A stretch of DNA of 64,000 bases from Albula goreensis (lineage: Eukaryota > Chordata > Actinopteri > Albuliformes > Albulidae), in the NCBI GenBank assembly GCA_022829145.1, contig CM040761.1, positions 3,722,768 through 3,786,767 of the forward strand, given 5' to 3'. Every line of letters starts with the position of its first letter. The stretch's first letter is position 1. The notes under the pieces are model-generated. The model made no database searches and was not told where the DNA came from. It saw nothing but the letters and a program-made list of their open reading frames with translations. A program made the translations under genes and the position numbers. Below are positions 24,201 through 36,200 of the stretch, piece after piece.

Positions 24201-27200
24201 TGTCGGCGCACGCACACACTCGGCCCCCGGGGATGGCCAGGCACAGCGTGCTGCAGCCCCCGTAATTCACTCGGCATGCGTTGTCACCTGGAGAACACAC
24301 ATGAGCATGCAATACACACCATTACGCACTCCTACCGAAGGCCATTGTTCAGCAGTATTTATTGGCTTGGTGCATTATTTCATAGCAAGGCTTACATCTC
24401 ACATATTATCCCTTTATAGAAATAATATGTAATGACAGAGTCAAACCCTTGACCTTTGATGATGTGTTTCATAGAACACAGCACTCAGTGTTAATAAAGA
24501 GGAACACTCGATATACCACGTATTCCTATGACAGTATTTGGAGTATATAGTGATGTTATTTATATAGATGTCGCAAAGAGAAGACAGTTTGATTTTTTTT
24601 CCTGTTGCTTTGTTGATATGTATCACCAGGGGCGTAGAAATTCTAGGCCCTGTAGACAGGCAGGCCCAGATTTTCGTGGACCCCTTCAAACCCTTGGGCC
24701 CTGTATACTTAGTGCCCTTTTTCCCCCTGGTGCTATGCCCCTGTGTATCACACTGCTTCTCAAATAAAGAGAGAAAAAAGAAAGAGTCAAAGCCGCACTG
24801 TAAAAGTATCACGGCTCAAGAGGAAAACAGCAGGGTTCTGTTCAACATGCAGGCCTGAAAACTGCCCTGGACAGACCAGGCATTACTCTGCTGAACTGTA
24901 CTGTGTAAGTTATATCTTTCCTTCAAGCAGAACTTGAAGAGACAAGAATATGATGAATGCATAGCATCAAACAATTCACAAGCCTTCACATATGGGTACG
25001 AACATTATTTCCCTCCGACTTTATAGAAAACCAATTTTCCGTTCTGCATGGGAGCGAGACTGACGAGTAATATCACAAATAAATGCATGCATTAACAGTG
25101 AATTATGAGGGAACATAATTTAGGAGGCACACTTGACGTTTTTATCCTTTCAGCCGAATCATTTGTCTTGTGGTCATAGGCGAGTGTGTGCCGGCATGAA
25201 AGAAAAAAAGCTTTTTTTTGTGGAGAAACTGTCACTTATTAAGTTGAAGTATGGGGACAATTGCAAGGCTTCAGTCACTGAAAAGTCCAAAATGCAGTGC
25301 CTGAACCAATGAGATAAAGGCTTCTATTCTGTAGGAGCCAATCAGTAATACTCAAAGGAGGAAAGATCCAATTAATCTTCTGGGTGACATGAGCTTTGGA
25401 GAGATGGCTGGCTTAACTTCCCTTGACATGCTCAGAATTCGGATCGAATTCCAGTTGGCTATTTCCTCAGTTCTTGCTCTCAGTCTGCTATGGGTTTTCA
25501 GTGGGAGGTATATAATGCATTTTCTATCTGAGTTTTTTTTAAACGCCGCCGCCTGCCATTAACTATTTGGTTACCCGCTGAATTGTTAATTTAGACATAA
25601 ATCAACATATACATTTACATAAATCACTCAGACATAGATAGCTGTCTTGTGAGTTAAAATGCAGCTTAAGTCCAGCCTATCATTTCTACAGCCTGTTCTT
25701 TCTGGATTTTCAATGCATGGAAGCGTTTGTAGACACTGAACCGACCACGTGTCTTGAAAGAGTCTACGACAGCAAAAAGCCAAACCCCAACATGGCAAAT
25801 ATATTTAAAGAAGAATCGCAGATAAAGGGCACCGGGGAAACATGATTGTGTGCTCTCCATAAAGAGATGCAGCCGACAGAAAATAATAATGCACACGTTT
25901 GCTCTTTCTGAGCCCGCGGTACACGACCCCCTGTGGTGTGAGGACCCCCCGCCGTGTTGTGACAGGTGGCTCTGCGTGTCTGCGACTGTAATCATCACCT
26001 CCTCCCGCTCGGCACATCTGGAGAGAGCTTAAGACTACAAACACAGCTTTGCACTAGCCTTTGAGGCACACGGTCCAGCTTCTCTGTGTATTCCCTGGAG
26101 TTAGCCCGGCGCTAATTCCCATATTCCTAAAACGTATGTTTGGAGAGGTGCTTGTTGATCGTATTTCCATGTTTCCGTTTGATCAGAGACGCGTGCAGCT
26201 GGAGGCAGACATGAGTTATTTGAGTGATGGTTAACGGACAGGTCTTGAGATTTCTGATGGCACTCTTCAACTTCTTTCAAGGTGATTCATTTTTCTTATG
26301 GTCATGGGCAAGTTTGTGTCACAATGACAGAAAGAGTCCTTTTGAGGAGAAACTGTCACATATTAAGTTGAAGTATGGGTACAATTGAAGGCTTTAGTCC
26401 TTGAAAAGTTTAAATGCAATCCTGGACAATATCACACAATTGGTATTCTATGTCCGCATCACTGTACAGAGTGCAGATAATGAAACTAAGGTTCAATTTT
26501 CAACCCAGCACACCCAATATTTTCACTGTTCTGGGGTCAGTGCATGGACACAATAGATCATGGCCTCTTTCATTATTATTCTGTCCAATTACAAGTACCG
26601 AGTCTCCCGATTCACCCAAAAAGACGTGCAAAAGAGCCCAGACTCTGAATTATACGATTTCACTTGCTCAATATTACTCACCATCTCTGCATTTTAGACT
26701 CCATCTGACAGAAATCTCATCTTGTGTTTGGTGATTTGGCAATTACAGCACTGCATTTTTACAAGCGTTGACTGTCATCCAGATCAACTCCCACGCTTAT
26801 TGTACCGGGCACCGGCGTACAAAAGGATTCGCTCTACGCCGAGGTGCTCGTATGTGACTCAGCGGTGAGCGCTGCACTGATTAACCCCAATCACAGCCTG
26901 AGAAACGATAACCGTAACGAGTCTGATGACTAAAATAAGTGCAGCAGAGGCCGCAATGCGATTATATTAGCAACAGCTGTCTGGGTACCACCGTTCGCTG
27001 ACCCACAAAGGGATACCTCAGACTTAATAAGTCTGCTCCTTTCAAACACATTTGGCTCACTGCTATACAGCTAGATCTGAAATGTGTTTAAACGGTTTAC
27101 TAAGCAACATAAATCGGTTTGATTTAATTGCGCTATAATTCCACAAGATCACAATTACACACTGAGGAGGTAGAGGGAAATGCAATTTGAATAAGACCAT

Positions 27201-30200
27201 TTTCGCATACTCATAAGCATAAATATTTCAGTGAAACGTATTTGATTTTCTTGAAAATGCATTCTCTTGATATTCCCGCATATGCAATAATGGTGTTGGC
27301 ACAGGATCTTCTGGCCTTGAGTCTGGGTTGTAATTATGTATTAAAGGATATTCATTTAGAATTATTCCCCCATTGATGTATTTACTGAGCTACAATAAAG
27401 CATAAAATCTAAACGTCAAGTCCCTTTGGATTCCAGGGCAATTCCCCTGTAATGGCAATTAAATCTAACTTTATAAATCATACTATTTTCTGGCCACACC
27501 TGTCTGAGCAGTTTATATTTTAGGAAGTACGATAGGACGGCAAATAACCTGCTAGCACCTGATATCTTAAGGTTAAAATTTGCATTTGAGTGCAATCCCT
27601 GAGGGCAATTCATTGTAGACCTCTCTGACATTTTAATTAAAGTTCAAAGCACTCCGTTCCATTCATGTGCAGCTACTCAGCTACTTTAAAGTCAAGCAGC
27701 TTGTTAGATTTGGGTTCAAACAGAAAAGCAAAATGGAGAAGCCACACAATGGAGGCCATATTCCTCTCGCACACGCAATGGTTTTTCGGAGAGAGAGACC
27801 GCGCTCACCTTGCTGACTCTGGGCATCGTACACGCGCAGCCCGAAAAGGGGCGGTCTCTCGCTCCTCATCAGCGTGACGCCGCCTGTTGATAGGTCCAGT
27901 TTGAAAATAGAGGCGTTCATGTAATCCGTCCAGAAAATTTGGTTCTGGTAATGGGATATGCCAAACGGATGGTTGAGCTCTTTGCCATTATACACCACCT
28001 AAGCAGGGAACAAAAAACAAGTTAAAAATGAAATCAGAAAGCAAACGTGTTGCCAAAAAGTTTAAGTGTTAAGGAACTTAAGTCAATAAGACTGCGAATA
28101 TAAGAGTTTATTCAAGACAAAGTAAACAGGACAATGACTAATCATGAATATATAGCATTTTCTGGAAATTTTCAAATAGATATCCTATTTGAAAAAAAAA
28201 AAATTAATTTGGAGTCTGCAGTGTAATTAATTAATTTCCACCAATGGACATGTATTTTGTACATTTGTAGTAGTTATATAATGATTAGAACAAAGTCAAA
28301 AACAAACATAAAAAGCAGTTGAGCAGATTTTGTACCCCAGTGGGATAATTAGGAAAAAACATGTATTATTTTGTGTGCCCACACATTTGGGTGACAAAGC
28401 CAAAACAATTTTACTTTAATTATAGGTCAAGACAATTACTTCTCAGTAACAGTAAACAAAAATGAAATGCTCCACAAAGTAAAATAGTTTTTCCTTTGTC
28501 ACCAAAAATGCGTGCCCTCACATTTTATATGCCTTGTTTACCATTCTGTTGGTTCCGTTCAGAAAGACTTTCTCGATGTGATCGTAGTAGGCGTCGCACC
28601 AGTACATGGTGCTGGTTCCATGATCTAGGGTCAGTCCATTGGGCCATAGCATGTTGGAGGTGACAAATATCTGCCGGTTAGAGCCGTCCATCCAGGCTCT
28701 CTCAATCCTTCCGATGCTGTCGTTGACCTCATCTTCCTCCCAGTCAGTCCAGTACATCCAGCTGAGAAGCACAAGAAACAAAACACAGAGCACTCCCTTT
28801 CAATGCAAAGACCACAGGACAGCCAAGACCCCTAATGTTTACCTGTCATGTTACTTGTCACCAGTAATAATTTGTTGTGGCCCAGTAAAGTCCACGAAAA
28901 ATAACTTGTTTTCTGTCATTCATCATAAATTCCAAGCGTGAGGATGTGAGTGGTGGGGGCCCGCGCCCCAGTTGTGCCTCAATTCTAGCAACATCCCCGC
29001 CATGCTGCAACCGAAGACTGGATAAAGTAGAAAGAAAAAAGCTGGTTTTGACTCATCTCGGATTCCTCTAGAGTAACCACAAGGGTTAAAGTAATCAGTT
29101 GACTCAATATTCAGTGAGGTAATTAAGAGCAGAAGATGGATGTGTACAAGGAGACCCTGCAGGTTTGAATGTGTGTGCTGACCAGTTCTAATTTAATGTG
29201 GCTAAAGTGTTTTTAGACATCCGAAGCCTTGCGGGACTCTTATGATCAATAACGAAATCAGCTATTCCTTAAGGTAAGACCTTTTATTAATTCCAGATAT
29301 TGTTCTGGGCTCTAACTATAATGAACAGTCTGATAATGTTGCCAGTATGTGTGTGTGTCTTTCTGTGTGTGTCTTTGTGCCTATGCATAAGAGTATCATG
29401 CTTGTATGTATGTGCATAAGTGTATTATGACTGTATGTATGTATGGGGCAGACTTAAAAGAGCTCTCCTTAAAAGAATTTAAATTGTCAGTGCATCTGTT
29501 TTAACTGATCCATATTCAACCCCTTTGTATGATAGTCTTTGCTCTGTCTGTTTCATAAACTAAATGAGGCAGTTTACACATTCAGAGCACAAGACACAGA
29601 AGGACAACAGGGAATCCAGCTCTATGTCCCGACGCGTCTTCGCCGACCCCGCGATTAACGCAACGCGCACCAGGGATCGCTTTGACAGGCGGCCCCCGCC
29701 GCTGAAAGCTGACACCCAGCCGACGGGAAAGAAAGGAAGAAAATGATTAAGACGATAGATTGAAAGCGGTAATATCACGTCTTATCATGTCAACACAGAT
29801 GGGAAGCGACACGCTGCGACGGACAGATGAGGACGGGGTGACGGCAGAGGAAGAAAAAAGGAACAGAGGTATTCATTTTTACCAGCGGGATTCACCCCAC
29901 AGGGCAGATAGCAATCACGAACGCCTCCTGTTTTTAGATGGATGGGTATACCATCCCTCACCTCCACCACCTCTGCCGCACACCACCACCATCCAAACGA
30001 CTTCCAGCCGGTGGACTCTGTTTAAGTAACTCAGAGATACAAGCTGAGCGAAACACCTCATGTTATTATCGTGATGACGGTAATTTGTTTAGCATAACAA
30101 GCACGAATTCGCAATAGCTGCGACCAGGCCTATCCCACTACCATGCCCCCTTTAGGCCAATTAGCATGAACAGAAACACACACCTTCACACTCACACACT

Positions 30201-33200
30201 TGACCTCCATGCCAAATTTCAGCCTCCCAGAGCGAAAACTGTGGCGCCCAAAGGGTTTGAAAATTTGTGGACCAACCAACTGACCGACCGACAGAGCGAG
30301 CTGTAGAGCTGCTGGTCGCAGCTAATATGGAAAAAGGCGAGCGAGACATTGAATGTTGTAGCGACGTTTGGCCTCTCTGCTTCTGCACCTGCAGGGCTAG
30401 CAGTAGCAACGGGGCCCAACCCAGCCACCTTATAATGAGCTGACATTATGCATGCGTAGCGCCATGAATAATAATGACCGGGTTTATAAAGCGAGCTGCC
30501 GGATGTTTGAACATGGTATGTTTGTATGGGAGGCATCCTGCTGTGTACAAAGCCTTTGTAAAAATGTACATTCACAAAAATGAATAACTTCACGCAGGAC
30601 ATTGTTCACGTGAAAGGTAATAAACCTTTATTTTGGGAATCTAATCCTGGTTCTGGATTTTTTTTCCCATCTTAAAAACGTTATGCATATTCATTTCTGG
30701 AATAAATTGACTTTTCATCCCAAATGTAGTTTGAATGTAACTTAATGCTCAATGCAATTAAAAAATAATACAAACTAAACTGAACATGAATTCATATTTT
30801 TCTGCAACTTCCTGTAGCTTACTGACACGAAAATCTAACATCAAGAAGTGTTTCTTTCTCCTGTGCCTTCTGTCTATTGAAAAACCATGTCTTGCTGTTT
30901 GAAAAATGAGTCAGTAGGGAATATCTGGTAATAAATGTCTGATATAAAACTGTACAAAATGTTGATGTCATTGTTATGTAAATGACTTTACATGCTTATT
31001 TTCAGAGAGCATGAATGCAGTGTGGAATCTCGAGGCAAGTAGGTATCTATAGCCCTGCAAATTGAATTGACACCGATATTTCATTAAATATCAACATTTT
31101 AAATACTATGTGCTAGTTTATACAGAGTGTGACGTTTGGCCGTTCCTCCCTAATTTTCCATCCCTCCAGTCTTCGCCGTATTGATTTGGGCCCCAGATTA
31201 TTAGTTCTGGCACAGATAAAGAGTGCCAGCAGTTCAGATTGGTTGCTACATTATATTACATTACATTCAGTCTTTCAGCATATGTTCATACCCACAGTGA
31301 CTTACACAGTTATTTTACACGATATCCAGTTACTCATCTGGATATTTACTGAAGCAACATATTCAAAGCACAGGTATGCGTCGTTTAATGTCCACGATAC
31401 GTTCTTTGAAATTGGACACTATGTGATTTGAACGCTGTGCAAACACCATTTTATAAAAGCTATGGGATACTGCAGTTTACCTGTGTTGACTAAAAGCCAA
31501 GATACTGTACACACACAGGACTGTATTTCAGCTAATGTATCTGGCAAGGTAATATATGGGTTAAATAGGTTATGTCCACTAGGCCCTGCTCTCTGATTGG
31601 GATTTCTGAACTCTGTTATAACCTTATGGGACCACAGACGTATATGCGGTCAGTTCCCCGAATGGATGTTAGGCGGCGCATACCTGTACTGTAATCAAGG
31701 GAACTACAGCAGTGCACTGCTTCGAAACAGAACCTACAACCTCTGAGTTGCTAGCCCCGCTCTCTCAGGATCACACTACACTGTTGCCCCAACGCTTGCA
31801 TTAGCAACACAAGCAGCTAAATAGAAAACACTGGCCAGCATAAACCACAAACCAAATTATACTTAGTGGAAAACATCCAGTCATATCAATGTTGGAAAAA
31901 TACCTGTGTTGCAGTGTATGTAGTTTTTGTCAGCAACAAAAAGGGTGCAGATGAACAATACTGGAAATATGAAACTTATCCGTTACCATCATAACCCTTT
32001 TACTCTTATGTCTCACTGTGTGTGTAGTTCTAGTTCTACCCTCATGTACTTCAAGCCCGTCTGTATAATCTCTGCCTGTAATTCTCTCATATTGCATGAG
32101 TGAGCCGTGTCTACTACTTGTCAAAACTACTGGATAATGGGTGAATATAACAAGATACAGACGCTTCACATCGACTGTCTAAAAGGGTAAACACGTCGAG
32201 AGCCACAATTTGATGGGAGCCTCACAAATGTTTACGGTTTGCTCTGACACTTTTCCTGCTTGCATTTCTCTTTGTCTCGTCGTCATGTGAAGGGCGCTCA
32301 GAAGCGCATGTGATTTCACCACTTTGTCAAACATGAAACACTCTCTTGGGAATGATATGGAAATGTGTGGCTCATAAATGGAAAAAAAAAAACACACACA
32401 CACACACCCCAAAGTATGCAAGAAATCCTCTTGAAATAAATTGAACTCATAGCTGACAGAACATGCATGTGAACACTAAAAAATGCTACAAATGTATGCG
32501 TTCCTTCCACTGCTGGAGTCAAACTGTTTAAATTATGCATGAAGAGGTTTGATTTCTTTTTTTTTTGGCTGACTTTCACTGTTCACTTATTACAGGTTGG
32601 TAAACTAGTTCTCTTTCACACATAGTTCAAAAACACATTCACATTCATGCAGTAGACCCTCAGGTTTACCCAAGGTCCTTGAATCATGGCCTTTTAGAAA
32701 TATGATTTTTTTGTGAGTTTGAAAGTGACATAAAAACATATTCAGATTCTGAATCATACATTTATTGGACACTAACTTGCACAGTCATATCTTTTTTACA
32801 CAGACCTCACAAATTAGTTGACTGGATGTATAAAGCAAGATAGGTACACAACTGAAGTACACAGGTGTACCAGTAGCACAAAACAACAATACTAGGCTGT
32901 CAAAAGCCACAAACAAAATTTGAAATTACAAAAAGAAATACGATGTGTTTACCTTATGAATTACAAAATGAATTAACCCAGTAAACTGCTACAGGAAGGA
33001 TACATGCACCACAATGAATGGATTAAGCTAGTCAGGGATGGTTGCTGTAGATTCATAAAAGACCAACAGCATCAATGAGGGAATCTTGAAAGGGGAGAAG
33101 CAGCGCACCAACTAGAAGAAGGTCTCTGACTAACCTAGCGGTGTCAGATTTTATAAGAACGAAAATTCAATGATCAAGAACCCACTGGTACCAAAGAAGC

Positions 33201-36200
33201 TGGAGAAATTGCTGGAAAGGTTTCAGGTTTAGCAACCCATCCAAAACGTAAACCAAGCCTTAAACTTTTAAGCCTCTTATGTCAGGAATATCCACACCAC
33301 ATGGTACTGCCACTACAGCAGTTCATAGCATTACAGTGTTCATATTTTCTCTTCGCTTTTTTTTCTGTTATTGCCACAAAATCATGTTTACTTCAAACCC
33401 GTTGTAAATATAAAAGCAATTCAAAGGGCACTTGTGATGTTCCTTGTGTACTCCCACGTGTTTTGTGTTTTTTCTTTTATTTATTTGTTTCCTACTTGGC
33501 AGTTAATGGTTACATACACACACAAATAAAACCGATGAACTGTTACAAAAAGACGGCAAGAAGGGTTTTTGCTTGATAACTTCAATGTCCTTTAAATGAA
33601 TCTTTTTTTCTTTCTTTCTTTCTTTCTTTCTTTTCATGGGGGGTGGGGTTGGGGTGTGGTTTTGGGGAATATGGGGGTTTTCTTGGGGGATAGTGTAGAG
33701 TGTGTGGCGAGTGGGTTCTTTACCTGGTTGTTTTGGTTTCATTTGGTTTGGGGGTGGAATGGGAGATTATTTCGTGAGTGTTGTTGATTCATGTATGCTG
33801 TTTTCATAAAAGTCTATTGAAGGTCTTTCTTTCCTTGTTATCCTGCTTTCAACCCTGTTGCAAGGAAGGATTTCTCTTGTGTGTTATATACTACAGGCAG
33901 GCATGGAGCAGAGAAAGGACGGATTTGCATAGCCTCTCCATCTGGCCAGATCGAGAGCCGCTGGATTCCCAGATTCTCCTTCACATCCATTCAGAGTGAT
34001 AATGAGTAGGGCCCCTAGTCATACGACGCACCTCATTATTACCGACGCCAATTTAGCTTTCAGACGAACACGACCCGCAACCTACGCACACTTTCCAGTG
34101 CATGCAGTCTCCCAGAAGGCTTTGCACAGGGCAGAAAACTTTTTTTTTTTTTTCACACGTTGTAATGGGATCACGGCTAAGCCGTGCGGTTAGGTTGTGG
34201 TGAGAGTGCAAGGTGAACCCTGGCAGCAAATCAATGCTTTACAAAAACATGGCTTTTCAGTAAAGCCTGCTTATGAATCCACTTGAATGTTTTGAATGAA
34301 TAATTTGACCAAATTCACTCTGTTTCTCATACATTTTGTGTATATATTGTTTCTGGAGCTTGTGCTTTTTTTGGTTTAAATTCCACACCTAGCAAAACTT
34401 CAGAAACACACTGCTCAGCAACCAATTATTTAAAACAGTAATAAATACACTAAATGGCAATCTCTAAATCTTTGTAGGAAAAGCAAATAGGCTATCAGAA
34501 TAAAATAAGCCCAATGACAAAAATGTAATATTGTGCCGATATCGATTCAACCCAAATTAACAATGTGTGCAAAATGTTAATTTGTGTGCCCGGCGTATGC
34601 ATCTCCACTGTAAATCTGGTGAATGCAATGCGGTTCGAAGCAGCAAGCACTTCCACTTCAAAGATGCATGCAATATTTTCCAGCCAATTAATTTAGATTA
34701 GTAAGTGAGAGCCTGGAGAAAGTGCCATTACAATGCCATGGTAATTCATACATAAACCATACTGAGACAAGGCATGTGTCAAACATGTCATGCATCCACA
34801 AACTACTCTTTAAGAGTCTGACTAATGTCTAAACGGTCACATTGCTTGTTTGGGACTCCGACATAAAATGGGCTATTCACATGATACAATGTATGACAGT
34901 AAATTAGGCGTGGATGGTATAAACAATATAGAAAGTACACCAGTATGAATTTGCCCTACGGTTTAGGTTTTGACTACACCGTGCTGACCGGCCAAGCCCT
35001 CACAGATCAAGTGGCAAAGATGTAACTACACCAGCGGGAGGCAGAAATGCAATAAACCGTGGGCGTTTCTCAATACCGAGAATGCAAGAACGTACATGTG
35101 TTCTTGAGAGGACTGTACTTGCCAACTGTTCTTGAGAAGAGCGGTCTTGCGAGTCTGCAATGTAGGAGAACGCGTCTGCCAAATTTTTGAGATGGTTTGT
35201 GTACTTGCTTACTTGCTACTAACACCCCAAGCAAAGCTCATTTCAATGACAGAATGACACTGCCTGACAGGACAGTGACAGGCCAGCACCGGTAACATTT
35301 GGTTAAATTTATTTTCATTGTGCGGTAAGATGAGTGGTAGAAGGCTTTAAGGTTTAAATTACAGCTTTAATCATATGATCAATATTACATTTGTAAAGTT
35401 CAATTAACAAATAAGTGAAAAAGCCATACCACAAGTTTCTTGTAGCCAATGCTAACCTTGCTAGGGGACCAAACTGGAAGCTAACCTTAAAATGTAGGTT
35501 AGGAAGACATATTTGCAACTGCTTGCTATACATAACTTGATAAGTACCCCAACAACTTTTTTACTGCAGAAGTTTTTTTACTAGTCTTTTTTTTACTGGC
35601 TTTTTGGCCCATACATGCTCGTTGTTGATGCCCTCCCTGCATATAACATGAAGGACATGTTGAGAGCATTTTGTGGTCTCTTGAGATCTGACCATGCAGG
35701 TTCCAAGTCAATGCAATGTGTTCAAACTATAACAAACTGGACCCTACTTTTCACCTGGTCTTGTGCAAAAGAAAATACATTTTCTAGTTTCATACTGGCA
35801 CAGATGTTATCTTCCCCAGGACTGAATACTCTGAAAATAGCAATTCACCTTGAGGTCATTGAGGTCACCTGGGGATGATGTGCGGTTAGGGACAAGTGGA
35901 AAAAAACGCTGTTGTCTCCTTGTGCGATATCTCTGTACTCTGATAAGTGCACTCGACTGATCAATTTGACCTCAACAGGTATTGATAATGTTTCATTGTT
36001 ATGAACTGTTAATCTTAATACATTAACAGGTAGTTATTGGAGAAATCTCAAGAGTCACCACTGATAAGTAGTGAAGTTGAGGGTATATGCAAATATACAG
36101 AGTATACCTATCTAAACCTCTAGGGGTTTCAGAATATCCAAACTATTAGCCTTATTACCATTATTACCATTAATTAATATGCACTTTCGAGTCAGTCTGC

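Larger units (their letters stand above)
24288..27808 (-). other. lrp1b intron, 3.5 kb
   Basis: It contains a 117-bp hAT-type MITE (24,627-24,743) and two diverged copies of a ~155-bp segment (25,148-25,305 and 26,272-26,430). A small CpG-rich patch lies near 25,905-25,985. No other exon is recognised. Confidence 0.8.

Noticed and set aside
35040-35180. GTTCTTGAGA repeated twice, possible MITE
   Set aside because: Only a short direct repeat is visible; no inverted ends or target duplication could be defined.
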